Shown: positions 13,985 to 22,602 of the stretch, piece by piece
Layout: the number at the start of each line of letters is the position of its first letter
How positions within the stretch are numbered: the stretch's first letter is position 1
Assembly (NCBI GenBank): GCA_023451825.1
Contig: JAEXYA010000010.1
Location: 1-64,000, forward strand
DNA length: 64,000 bases
Reading direction: 5' to 3'
Source of the DNA: Pseudomonadota bacterium
GTDB lineage: Bacteria > Pseudomonadota > Alphaproteobacteria > Rhizobiales > Xanthobacteraceae
Notes under the pieces: generated by a model
Told to the model about the DNA's origin: nothing
The model's input: the letters and a program-made list of their open reading frames with translations, nothing else
The model's database searches: none
Translations under genes and position numbers: made by a program

Positions 13985-16348
13985 TCACCAGCGATAGGAG
14001 AGCGAACCGATCACGGTTCGCCGCAGGCCGTAATTGCAGAAATTCGATCCCGCACAGGCCACATAGGTGGTGTCGAACAGATTCGTCGCATTCAACCGCG
14101 CGGTGTAGCCACGCAGGCTCGGCGAGAGGTTGGCGAGATCGTACCAGACAGCGGCATCGAACAGCGTCGAGGCCGGCACGGATGTCAGATTGGCTGCATC
14201 GGCAAAGGTCGATCCGACATAGCGGACGCCGCCGCCGAGCGTGAGCCCGGCGAGGTGACCGCCATCGAAGCGATAGTCTGCCCAGACCGCGCCCATATGT
14301 TCGGGCACGGCAACCGGGCGCTTGCCGAGATCGGGGCCATTGCTGTGCGTCACTTCCACGTCGAGATAGGTGTAGGAGGTAATCACATTGATGTTCGGCG
14401 TGATGCGCGATTTCACTTCCGCCTCGAAACCCTGCGAGCGCAATTCGCCGGTCTGGATCTGGCATGGACCGGGCCCTGCGAGGCCGATGCACAGGCTGCC
14501 GGGCGTGGGATCGAGGGTGAGCGCGTTCTTCTGGCGGATGTCGAACAGCGACAGGCCGATAAAGGTCTGCGAGCCCAGTGGCTGATATTTCACGCCGATC
14601 TCGGTCTGCTCGCCCTCCAGCGGCTTGAAGCTGCCGCCGGTGCCACTGATGCCGAGCACAGGCTGGAAGGAGGTCGAATAACTCACATAAGGCGCAATGC
14701 CGCTGTCGAACAGATAGCTGACGCCGGCGCGGCCGGAAAAGGCCTTGTCGCTGTTGCGCTCCCTGACGCTGGTATCGATCAGCCCGAGCAGCGAACTGGC
14801 GCGATCGTTGCGCGTCTCCGCCCAATCATAGCGACCGCCCGCGGTGAGGACGACATTGCCGATCTTCATCATGTCCTGCGCATAGAGCCCGGTCTGGCTC
14901 TGCTTGAACTGGCCATTGGAGGTCAGGGTCGCCGCCGGGAATGAGGTGGGCGACGGAATGGTCTGTCCATAGCTGGGATTCACGGCATCGATCGGCGGCA
15001 CGCCCATCAAGCCGACGCCCTGGAACTGGTTCCAGTCGGCATCGAGGTGATCGATGCCGAACAGCAGCGCGTGATGGACGATGCCGGTGGCGAATTCCGC
15101 CTTGGCCTGATTGTCGAGCGTGAGCGCGCTCGTGCGTCCGCTGGCTGCGAGCGTCGAGCGATTAAGCGTCGTGGGTGGGATCAGCGCATTGGCCGAGAGC
15201 GCGCGCAGCTCTGATTCCGAATCGAGATAACGCAGTGTCGATTTCACCGACCACATGTCGTCGAAGCGGTGATCGAAGATGTAGCCGATGCCGTATTGGG
15301 TGCGTGAGAAGCGGTCGAAGGACGGATCGCCGACAAAGAAATGGCGCGGGACATAACCGAAAGCGCCGGGTTGCAGCAGGCCGGCTTCCGGGAGCGAACT
15401 GTAATAGCCGCCTTTGGGATCATGCTGATAGTGCGACAGCAGGGTCAGCGAGGTGTCGATATTCGGAGTCCAGGTCAGCGATGGCGCCACCATCACGCGT
15501 TCGCCTTGCACGAAGTCGACCTGATTATCCGAATGGCGTCCGAGCGCGGCGACGCGATAGAGCAGCGTATCGTCCGCCGTCAGCCGGCCAGATGAATCGA
15601 CCGAAAGCTGGCCAAAGCCGAACGTGCCGCCGCTGAGGGTCACCTCATTGAAAGGCGTTGCGGTGGGGCGCTTGCTCACCATGTTGATCAGGCCGCCGGG
15701 ATCGTTCTGTCCATACAGAACCGAGGCGGGGCCGCGCAGCACCTCGATCCGCTCCAGCATGAAGGGATCGAAGGCCGGCATCGTCACATTGCCGGTGCCG
15801 AAGGTGGCCTTCATGCCGTCGAGATAGTGGCGGCCGACATAGGGCAGGCCGCGGATATTTTGGAAATCATAGCGCTGCTGGCTGTCATTACCGCCGCCGG
15901 GTTCGGCGATGACGCCCGGCGTGTAGCGCAGCGCTTGTCCCGCGGTCAGCGCGCCCTGATTGGTGACCTGATCTGCGGTCACCACCGAAATGGATTGCGG
16001 TGTCTCGAGCAGCGACGCATCGGTCTTGGTGCCGGCCGAACTGCGTGACGCGATATAGCCACGGACCGGTCCGTCGGCGCGCTCCCGGAACACGACGGGA
16101 TCGCGAACCGCTGGTGCTCGAACAGTTGTCGTCCGCGCGGCGGCAACAGGCGCCCGGCGCTGCGCGGCCGTTCGTGCCACGCGCGGCTGCGGCGCTTCGA
16201 TATGAACGGCAGGCAACGAGGTCGCGCGGTCTTGCGCCGAGGCAGTTGCTACAGGCAGGATGGAGATCGCGGCCACGGCGACGGTTGTCATGAGGCCGCG
16301 CCGGGACAGGCCTGTCGCGCCGAAAGATTGCGATCGATCGAGAATCAT
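13985..16348 (-). CDS. TonB-dependent siderophore receptor
   Basis: The product has 787 residues. A signal peptide (LMTTVAVAAISILPVATASA) is followed by a short spacer, the plug domain (ETPQSISVVTADQVTNQ, LRYTPGVIAEPG, IEVLRGPASVLYGQNDPGGL) and a 22-strand-type barrel ending in the aromatic outer-membrane signature SYRW. The layout fits the FhuA/FoxA branch, which imports hydroxamate siderophores using TonB energy. The strain may use siderophores made by others, since no biosynthesis genes are visible. The AraC-type gene upstream on the same strand is a likely regulator. No inner-membrane siderophore transporter is present in the window. Confidence 0.95.
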   Translation of the reverse strand: MILDRSQSFGATGLSRRGLMTTVAVAAISILPVATASAQDRATSLPAVHIEAPQPRVARTAAQRRAPVAAARTTTVRAPAVRDPVVFRERADGPVRGYIASRSSAGTKTDASLLETPQSISVVTADQVTNQGALTAGQALRYTPGVIAEPGGGNDSQQRYDFQNIRGLPYVGRHYLDGMKATFGTGNVTMPAFDPFMLERIEVLRGPASVLYGQNDPGGLINMVSKRPTATPFNEVTLSGGTFGFGQLSVDSSGRLTADDTLLYRVAALGRHSDNQVDFVQGERVMVAPSLTWTPNIDTSLTLLSHYQHDPKGGYYSSLPEAGLLQPGAFGYVPRHFFVGDPSFDRFSRTQYGIGYIFDHRFDDMWSVKSTLRYLDSESELRALSANALIPPTTLNRSTLAASGRTSALTLDNQAKAEFATGIVHHALLFGIDHLDADWNQFQGVGLMGVPPIDAVNPSYGQTIPSPTSFPAATLTSNGQFKQSQTGLYAQDMMKIGNVVLTAGGRYDWAETRNDRASSLLGLIDTSVRERNSDKAFSGRAGVSYLFDSGIAPYVSYSTSFQPVLGISGTGGSFKPLEGEQTEIGVKYQPLGSQTFIGLSLFDIRQKNALTLDPTPGSLCIGLAGPGPCQIQTGELRSQGFEAEVKSRITPNINVITSYTYLDVEVTHSNGPDLGKRPVAVPEHMGAVWADYRFDGGHLAGLTLGGGVRYVGSTFADAANLTSVPASTLFDAAVWYDLANLSPSLRGYTARLNATNLFDTTYVACAGSNFCNYGLRRTVIGSLSYRW

Positions 16349-16453
16349 AGCCGGCCCCCACGCCTCAAGTCAGTAACGGGGATGACAGAGCCAGATTTTT
16401 CAGACAGATGCCTTTGCGCAGCGGACAAAAGCCTTTGCGTGGCGGCGGTCGCG

Positions 16454-17410
16454 TTAGAACTCCTCTCGTGACCGGACAGGCTCGCAACCAGGCGTCTTGT
16501 GGTTACAATCGACGCGTGTTGCGCGCGGCGAGTGGCCGAAGCGGCGGCGAAACGCGGTGGCGAAATTAGCGGGGCTCCGATAGCCGGCGCGGAAGGCAGC
16601 ATCGGTGACGCTGACATTCTGATGCAGCAGCGCTTCGCGGGCGTGCTCGAGGCGGCGGTTGCGCAGGAATTCGATGACGCTGGCGCCGAATTCCTGCTTG
16701 AAGTGGGTGCTGAACGTCTTGGCGCCGAGGCCTGCATGGCCGGCAAGTTCATCGACGGTCCAGTTATGGGCGATTTGAGCTTCGATGAGGTCCCTGCCGA
16801 TCAGAACCCGCTCGCGGATGCCGGGCTGGCTGACGCGGACCCGCGGCCGGTCGAATGACTTGAAAGCATCCACCAAGAGCTCGACCGCATAGGCATCCAG
16901 CAATACGCGGTCGAGTTCGTCGCCGGAACGCAATGACAGGATGTCATCGGCGACGGCTTGCACGCGCGGCCGCGCAGGAACACGAGTGGCTTTTACCGGC
17001 TCGCCGGTGAACAAGTCGCGGAATGTTTTGGCGAGGCCGAGCTTGGTGATACTGGCCAACGGAAACGCAATGCCGACGCCGCGCATCACGCCGGCTCCCA
17101 GCGAATGCGAAATCCAATTCGTGCTTTCGGACACCGCAATCGCGACCAGCGAGCGGTCGCGATATTGCGCGATCATCTCGCCATCGGTCGGGCCGGCTTC
17201 TGCCGATCCATTGAGCACGACTGAGACGAAGATACCGGGATGCACGATCGAGTTTGTTGTCAGCTGCGGCTGCGACGCCGTGTTGATGCAACGAAGCACA
17301 TAGCCGATGGCGTCGGAACTGTGCACGAGGCCGATCTCGGGCAGCGGGCGTTCCTCGCGTGACGTGATATCAGTGACTTCGAATGCGTCATGGGCAACGG
17401 CGAACTTCAC
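16454..17410 (-). CDS. AraC-family regulator of the siderophore receptor locus
   Basis: The product has about 318 residues. The N-terminal part is an AraC_binding_2-like sensor (FEVTDITSREERPLPEIGLV, GIFVSVVLNGSAEAG). The C-terminal domain has two helix-turn-helix units (VDELAGHAGLGAKTFSTHFK, VSVTDAAFRAGYRSPANFAT, FRRRFGHSPRA). AraC regulators beside TonB receptors often sense the siderophore, as PchR does; that role is inferred from position. The GTG at 17410 is preferred because GGAG lies seven bases upstream. The frame is open to 17644, but the extra 78 residues look atypical. The gap to the receptor gene is 105 bases. Confidence 0.88.
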   Translation of the reverse strand: MKFAVAHDAFEVTDITSREERPLPEIGLVHSSDAIGYVLRCINTASQPQLTTNSIVHPGIFVSVVLNGSAEAGPTDGEMIAQYRDRSLVAIAVSESTNWISHSLGAGVMRGVGIAFPLASITKLGLAKTFRDLFTGEPVKATRVPARPRVQAVADDILSLRSGDELDRVLLDAYAVELLVDAFKSFDRPRVRVSQPGIRERVLIGRDLIEAQIAHNWTVDELAGHAGLGAKTFSTHFKQEFGASVIEFLRNRRLEHAREALLHQNVSVTDAAFRAGYRSPANFATAFRRRFGHSPRATRVDCNHKTPGCEPVRSREEF

Positions 17411-17755
17411 ATGAAATCTCCATGAAAAATCGAGTTCCACGTTATCAGCCGGTGTGATGTCTTTCTGCTGTCGTGCCTTAGAATCGATCAGAACAGACCA
17501 AATGCCGCACACTACCGCGTTGGACTGATCTGCGTCGTTGCCCGCAGGAATGCCGAACGACGGGCCGCGATGCGCGATGGACTCGTGATCGCGTTCCATC
17601 GTCGGAACTAAATGCGATCTGTTGCAGAGATCACGCAGCGTCACATCAATGATGTGTTCGTTTTGAAATTTCGCTTTCAGAAAACTTTGGATCAGTCTCT
17701 TAAGGCCGCTGTTAATTCATTGCGGTAAGCGTCCGCCAACAGCGGAGATCAATCA
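17411..17755. other. Divergent intergenic region upstream of RTX glycosidase
   Basis: About 345 bases separate the preferred start of the AraC-type gene from the RTX glycosidase start. It should hold promoters for both directions. The right half (17640-17740) is AT-rich. If the AraC gene really starts at 17644, the gap shrinks to 111 bases. I see no further gene or clear operator. Confidence 0.35.
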
Positions 17756-20700
17756 GTGGCAAATCTTTTTGAAGTGCAGGGCTTCGGCGCGTTGTCGGAG
17801 TGGAACGGTCAATTCGCCAGCGCATCGGCAGCGCAGTCGTTTCAACAAATCGCAGCGCTCGGTTCCAATTCAGTGAGTCTCACGGCGCGCATCTGGACCG
17901 ACAACAAGACGACGAGCGATGTCTTCGCGCATGCGGGCAAGACGGAAAGCGATGCGAGCCTGCTGGCCGGCTTCAAGGCAGCTGAAGACGCGGGCCTGTC
18001 GGTCGTCTTCAAGGCCGCGATCTCGCCGCTCGACGAAACCGGGTCGATGACGTTGTCCCCAAGCAATATCGGCGCGTTCTTCGCATCCTATAAAGCGGAG
18101 ATCGTACGTCTCGCCGAAGTCGCGCAGCGCGGTGGCGTCGATACATTTGTCATCGGCAATGAGATGAGCAGCCTGACGGGCAGCGCCTACCGTGATTATT
18201 GGACCGACATCATTTCATCGGTCCGGCAGGTCTATCATGGGGAACTGACCTATTCGGCCGCGACGGACGAAGCGCTGAAGGTCAGCTTCTGGGATCAGCT
18301 CGACATCATCGGCGTCAATACATACCCGCCGCTAACATCCAGCACGACGCCGACGGTGCAGGAGATGATCCATGCCTGGACCGAAGTTCCGTACAACCCG
18401 TATTATGCAGCCGCCTTCGATTTCAAATCGCCGGTGGATTTCCTGCATTCGCTATCGACGACCTATGGCAAGCAGGTGCTGATGACGGAAGCCGGATTCC
18501 GCAGCATGGATGGAACAGCCATGCGGCCAGGATCCTGGACCGCGAATGCACCCGCCGATGTCGCGGAACAGGCTGACGCCTATAACGCTTTCTTCCAGGT
18601 CTGGAGCGCGCAAGGCGGCAGCTGGATGAAAGGCGTCGAGTTGTGGCAATGGGATCTCAATGGCAAATATAACGAGACCGGCTATTCACCCATGGGCAAG
18701 CCGGCCGAAGCGATCGTCGCGCAATATTTTCACGGCAATGGCACGTCGCTCGATCTGACCGTCACCGGCTCGGCCATTAACGATGTGATCGATCTCGGCC
18801 GTGGCAATCACACCATCAATGCCGGGCTTGGCAACGACATCATTCGTGGAGGCGATGGCGATGACGTGATCATCGGTGGTCCATCGACGCAAGCCAAGCT
18901 CGCCACCACGACCATCACGCTGACGGGCTATGGAACGGCCGCCTCGGGTGTCAACGCGCAGGCGCAAGTGTTGGTCAACGGCCAGCCTGTCACCGGGCTG
19001 CTGGAGTTCAAACCGGCGACCGATCCCGCTGGTTACCAGACCTATACGATCACCTTTGCCAATCCGGATCAGCTCACCAGCCTCGACATCTCGTTGACGA
19101 ATTCGGCGCCTGGCCGCGCGCTTCACTTCAAGGACATCGTCATCAACGGCGTCTCCGTCGTGCCGAAGGATGTCATCAATGCCAGTGCGCAGGGATCGTT
19201 CGATCTCTATGTGCGCAGCATTCATGTTGATGCCGCCGCGCATCAGGAGTGGTTCTACGGCGCCAATAGCGACAACGACATCATCTATGGCGGCGCTGGA
19301 AATGACATCATCACCGGCGGTATCGGCAATGACTTCATCGATGGTGGTGATGGCATCGATACGGCGGTGTTTTCCGGAAAGGCGGCGGATTACAAGATTT
19401 CGTTCGTCAATGGCGAGCTCGTCGTCACAGACAGCGTCGCCGCGCGCGATGGCACCGACCGCATCGTCAATGTCGAATATTTCAAGTTCGCCGATGCGAC
19501 CATCAGCACCGCCGGCTTCATGGCCAACCAGTCTGCGCTTTCCAAAGGTGCGGAATATCAGGCGCTGGTCTCCAACGGCACGGCTGTGACCAGCGAGACG
19601 TTCCGCAATGCGGATGGATCGCGCGATATCTATACCCGCGATATCGCGGGAAAGAGCTATACGTCCGAACACAGTGTGATTGCGGCTGGCGGCAAGACCC
19701 AGCTGGTGGAACGGTTCTACGCCGATGGCGATCTCGCCTTCCGTCAGGTGGTGAATGGCGATGGCTCGGTCTCGCAGAGCGACTACGATGACGCCGGCCA
19801 CCTCATCAAGCTGCTGAACAGCTTTGCCGACAACTCGTTCCAGCAGTTCACGTTCAATACGGCCGGCCTCCAGACCAATGCCACCATCCGCAACGCGGAT
19901 GGCACCCGTGACATCCGCGATTATGGCGTCACCGGGCAGGATTACACCTCACGCCACACGGTGACCGATGCATCCGGCAAGAGCGTGCTCATCGAGGGCT
20001 TCCACAGCGACGGCACGCTGGCGATGAAGCAGACCGTGGATGTAGCCGGTACCAAGACGTTCACCCAATACGATGCGGCAGGTCATCTCTCGCAGCAGAC
20101 GGTGACGAAGCTCGACGGCTCTTTTGTGCAGACGGCCTACAAGCTCGATGGTGGCATTTCCAGCCAGACCATCCGCAGCGCGGACGGCATCCGCGATACC
20201 ATGACCTACGACATCGCAGGAAAGCCCTATACGACGGAGCATGTGGTGCGCGATGCTGCGGGCAAGAGCGTGCTGATCGAGCAGTTCCACAAGGATGGCT
20301 CGTTGGCGCTGACCCAGTCGGTGGACAGCGCCGGGATCAAGACGCTCGCGCAATATGACGATGCCGGCCATCTGAAAACCCAGACGGTGACGCAGACGGA
20401 CGGGGCTTATGTGCAATCAAGCTTTGCGACCAATGGCACGCTGACCAGCGTCACCACGCGGAGTGCCGATGGCAGCAAGAGCGTCGATACGTTCGGCATC
20501 ACGAATCAGGCTTATGCGGCCAAGCATGACATGATGGATGCATCCGGGCAGCGTCTGGCTTCGGTGTTCGATAACAAGGACGGTTCGCACACCATGACGG
20601 CCTACAAGGCCGGCGTGACGCTGACATCGACCAACGGCAACGACATCATGAACAGCGCCGGCGGCGATACCTTCGTGTTCAAGCAGGCGGGGGGGCATGA

Positions 20701-20899
20701 CGTGATCAACAACTTCCATGCCGGGCAGGGTGCCAATCACGACGTCATTCAGATTGCGTCGTCGATCGCCAAGGATCTGTCGCAGCTTGCCGTTCATGTG
20801 GTCGGCCAGGACACGGTGATCGATCTGGGCCACGATGCATCGATCACGCTGAAGGGCGTGACAGCGCCGCTGACGTCGCATGATGTGCTGATCGTGTGA
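17756..20899 (+). CDS. RTX-type secreted glycoside hydrolase with CBM60-like module and 95-aa repeats
   Basis: The product has 1047 residues, with a GTG start preceded by CGGAGAT and no N-terminal signal peptide. Residues 1-330 form a TIM-barrel glycosidase resembling GH113-type clan A enzymes, with probable acid/base Glu136 (VIGNEMSS) and nucleophile Glu245 (LMTEAGF). RTX calcium repeats follow (GLGNDIIRGGDGDDVIIGG), then a CBM60-like domain (ITLTGYGTAASGVNAQAQVL), then more RTX repeats (GGAGNDIITGGIGNDFIDGG). From residue 617 comes a 95-residue repeat (starts at 617, 712, 807 and a partial one at 902). A final RTX-like tail (NGNDIMNSAGGDTFVFKQAG) is the probable type I secretion signal. No type I secretion genes are in the window. 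Its place at the edge of the polysaccharide locus suggests trimming of that polymer. Confidence 0.93.
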   Translation: MANLFEVQGFGALSEWNGQFASASAAQSFQQIAALGSNSVSLTARIWTDNKTTSDVFAHAGKTESDASLLAGFKAAEDAGLSVVFKAAISPLDETGSMTLSPSNIGAFFASYKAEIVRLAEVAQRGGVDTFVIGNEMSSLTGSAYRDYWTDIISSVRQVYHGELTYSAATDEALKVSFWDQLDIIGVNTYPPLTSSTTPTVQEMIHAWTEVPYNPYYAAAFDFKSPVDFLHSLSTTYGKQVLMTEAGFRSMDGTAMRPGSWTANAPADVAEQADAYNAFFQVWSAQGGSWMKGVELWQWDLNGKYNETGYSPMGKPAEAIVAQYFHGNGTSLDLTVTGSAINDVIDLGRGNHTINAGLGNDIIRGGDGDDVIIGGPSTQAKLATTTITLTGYGTAASGVNAQAQVLVNGQPVTGLLEFKPATDPAGYQTYTITFANPDQLTSLDISLTNSAPGRALHFKDIVINGVSVVPKDVINASAQGSFDLYVRSIHVDAAAHQEWFYGANSDNDIIYGGAGNDIITGGIGNDFIDGGDGIDTAVFSGKAADYKISFVNGELVVTDSVAARDGTDRIVNVEYFKFADATISTAGFMANQSALSKGAEYQALVSNGTAVTSETFRNADGSRDIYTRDIAGKSYTSEHSVIAAGGKTQLVERFYADGDLAFRQVVNGDGSVSQSDYDDAGHLIKLLNSFADNSFQQFTFNTAGLQTNATIRNADGTRDIRDYGVTGQDYTSRHTVTDASGKSVLIEGFHSDGTLAMKQTVDVAGTKTFTQYDAAGHLSQQTVTKLDGSFVQTAYKLDGGISSQTIRSADGIRDTMTYDIAGKPYTTEHVVRDAAGKSVLIEQFHKDGSLALTQSVDSAGIKTLAQYDDAGHLKTQTVTQTDGAYVQSSFATNGTLTSVTTRSADGSKSVDTFGITNQAYAAKHDMMDASGQRLASVFDNKDGSHTMTAYKAGVTLTSTNGNDIMNSAGGDTFVFKQAGGHDVINNFHAGQGANHDVIQIASSIAKDLSQLAVHVVGQDTVIDLGHDASITLKGVTAPLTSHDVLIV
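19604..20616 (+). repeat. Tandem 285-bp (95-codon) repeat within RTX glycosidase
   Basis: Units begin at 19604, 19889, 20174 and 20459, each exactly 285 bases apart. Each opens with R(N/S)ADG and continues with G-x-x-Y-T-(S/T)-x-H and then DG-(S/T/D)-LA-x-(R/K/T)-Q. Units 1-3 are full length and unit 4 is partial. The exact period with substantial amino-acid divergence suggests an old duplication held under length constraint. Confidence 0.85.
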
Positions 20900-20972
20900 G
20901 GCCGTGGGATGGGTCGAGCGTAACGAAACCCATCCCAACAAACGCCGGAGCGGGATGGGCTCGCTCCGGCGC
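20900..20972. repeat. Degenerate copy of the GATGGGT palindromic repeat
   Basis: GGGATGGGTCGAGCG, AACGAAACCCATCCCAACAA and CGCCGG follow each other here and resemble the left part of the inverted repeat at 63849-63950. Short inverted pieces (GGGATGGGT / ACCCATCCC; GGAGCG / CGCTCC) could form a hairpin and end transcription of the RTX glycosidase gene. Confidence 0.5.
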
Positions 20973-21012
20973 ATCGCGCTGTCGCTTTACTCATCGGGCG
21001 CCACAACGTAAA

Positions 21013-21417
21013 TCACATCAGGCCCTTGATCTTCTTGCAGGACGTCACGCCTGTCGATGACAGGCCGACGATCTGCGACGTTGATTTTGCGCGCAACAGA
21101 TCCTTCTTCGAAATAAAGCGAAGTGTCGCGCGGGGATTGGCGTCGCAGAAGCGCGACAGCGTTGCGGCGGTGGCGGATATCGTGTCCTGCTTCGGAATCA
21201 CGCCGATGCCGCCATCCTTGAGGATGAAGGCATCCTGCACGCTCGGCATCGTCGCCGTGGCTTCGCAGACCTTGAACAATCCATCATAAGTTTGCGGCGT
21301 CATCTGCAACTCGCCGGCCAAGCCGCCGAGCAGATATTCGCGGCTCTTGTTGCAGCTATTGGCCTGTGCCGTCGTCGCGACCGCAAGCAATGCCAAAGCC
21401 AGCGCCAGCGTTCTCAT
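21013..21417 (-). CDS. Small exported protein, last gene of glycosyltransferase operon
   Basis: The product has 134 residues. Residues 1-20 are a signal peptide (MRTLALALALLAVATTAQA), so the mature protein is periplasmic. Two cysteines (NSCNKSREYLLGG, FKVCEATATMPS) and a third pair further on could form disulfides. The fold resembles small Rap1a/Tai-type immunity-like helical domains (LLGGLAGELQ, RFCDANPRA), but I am not certain of the family. The ATG overlaps the TGA of the glycosyltransferase at 21414, so the two are coupled. No ribosome site favours the longer frame to 21492. Confidence 0.7.
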   Translation of the reverse strand: MRTLALALALLAVATTAQANSCNKSREYLLGGLAGELQMTPQTYDGLFKVCEATATMPSVQDAFILKDGGIGVIPKQDTISATAATLSRFCDANPRATLRFISKKDLLRAKSTSQIVGLSSTGVTSCKKIKGLM

Positions 21418-22586
21418 GCCGAGATCGCCTCGATGCGCGTCGAAGACCGTGCGCGCGGCAGCCGATAGGTTTCGGCTGCGCACCGCTCCCACGACAAGTC
21501 GCGGGCATGAGCGCGTGCTCCGGCCGCAAGACGCATGCGCAGATCGCTGTCTTCCGCGAGTTGCTGGATCAGGCCGGTGATCATGTCGATCCGCGGCTGC
21601 ACCAGCAGGCCGGATTCGCCGGCGAGCACGGCATCGGGGACACCGCCGATATCGCTGGCGATGCTGGGCAGGCCCGCGGCACCAGCCTCGAGATAGACCA
21701 GCCCGAAGCCCTCCACGCGGCCGGACGACTCAGGCAGGCCGGTAAGGCAGAAGAAGTCAGCGGCGCCATAAAGATCGCGAATCTCTTCATTCGACAGCGC
21801 GCCGAGCAGGCGCACGTCGCAATCGGAGCTGTGGATCATGCTGCGCACTTCACCCACATAATCGGCTTCGCCTTCCGGGCCGATCACCAGCCAGGTGATG
21901 CGGCGGCGGATGTCGTCGGGCAAGCGCGCCAAGGCAGCCAGCGTGAGGTGATGACCCTTGCGCCGCGTAATCCGCGCCACCGTCACCATCACGATGCGAT
22001 CGGGCGCGATGTCGTGATCCGCGCGAACCACAGCCCACTCGCTGCGGCGCCCCGACCAGAAGTCGGACACGCCGAGACGGATCGCATGAATGCGTGCCGG
22101 ATCAATGACGAATTTTTCGCGAAAAAGATCGCGGGTGAACCGGCTGTTCGCGGCCACCTCGGTGCGCGGGCCGAAAGCGCCGCTGTAACGGATCGCGAGT
22201 CGCTTGAGCGCCGTCTGGGTCTCGTTGATCTCGGTGCCGTGCACCGTCATCAAGACACGCGCCGGCGTACGTCCGCGCGCGAGTGCCACGGGAATGAAGA
22301 ATGGCCAGTCGGCCGCATGCACGACGTCGAACGGCGCCGCGCCGATTCGGCGACGCGCCAGCATGATCTTGGCAGGCAGGTCGCGTGCCGAATGCAATCC
22401 GCCACTGAAGCGATGAACGGGAAATGGCGAGGCGCGATCCGCTGCGGATGTGTCCTCTCCATAGTCGGGCGCCACCATCGTCACATGTGCGCCAAGTTCT
22501 GTCGCCGCAGCGGCGATCTCGCGCGCATAAGTGCCGATGCCGCCCCGCATCGGGGCGTATTCGCTGGTCAGCAGCAGGATATTCAC
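21414..22586 (-). CDS. GT4-family glycosyltransferase
   Basis: The product has 390 residues with a GT-B fold. The N-terminal acceptor domain opens with LLLTSEYAPMRGGIGTYARE. The C-terminal nucleotide-sugar domain carries MVTVARITRRKGHHLTLAAL and the GT4 E-x7-E signature in GRVEGFGLVYLEAGAAGLPS. It would add one sugar to the lipid-linked repeat unit at the inner face of the membrane. The donor cannot be predicted. It is third in the operon 24731-21013, between another GT4 gene and a small exported protein. Confidence 0.93.
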   Translation of the reverse strand: MNILLLTSEYAPMRGGIGTYAREIAAAATELGAHVTMVAPDYGEDTSAADRASPFPVHRFSGGLHSARDLPAKIMLARRRIGAAPFDVVHAADWPFFIPVALARGRTPARVLMTVHGTEINETQTALKRLAIRYSGAFGPRTEVAANSRFTRDLFREKFVIDPARIHAIRLGVSDFWSGRRSEWAVVRADHDIAPDRIVMVTVARITRRKGHHLTLAALARLPDDIRRRITWLVIGPEGEADYVGEVRSMIHSSDCDVRLLGALSNEEIRDLYGAADFFCLTGLPESSGRVEGFGLVYLEAGAAGLPSIASDIGGVPDAVLAGESGLLVQPRIDMITGLIQQLAEDSDLRMRLAAGARAHARDLSWERCAAETYRLPRARSSTRIEAISA

Positions 22587-22602
22587 GTCCGGATCCCAAG
22601 CC

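Noticed and set aside
18686..19801. 371-codon minus-strand frame within the RTX gene
   Set aside because: It mirrors the Asp/Gly-rich RTX repeats on the other strand and yields an Ile/Asp/Arg-rich sequence without a domain.
19604..20616. CRISPR-like array
   Set aside because: The regular 285-base period is an in-frame protein repeat, far longer than CRISPR units and without spacers.
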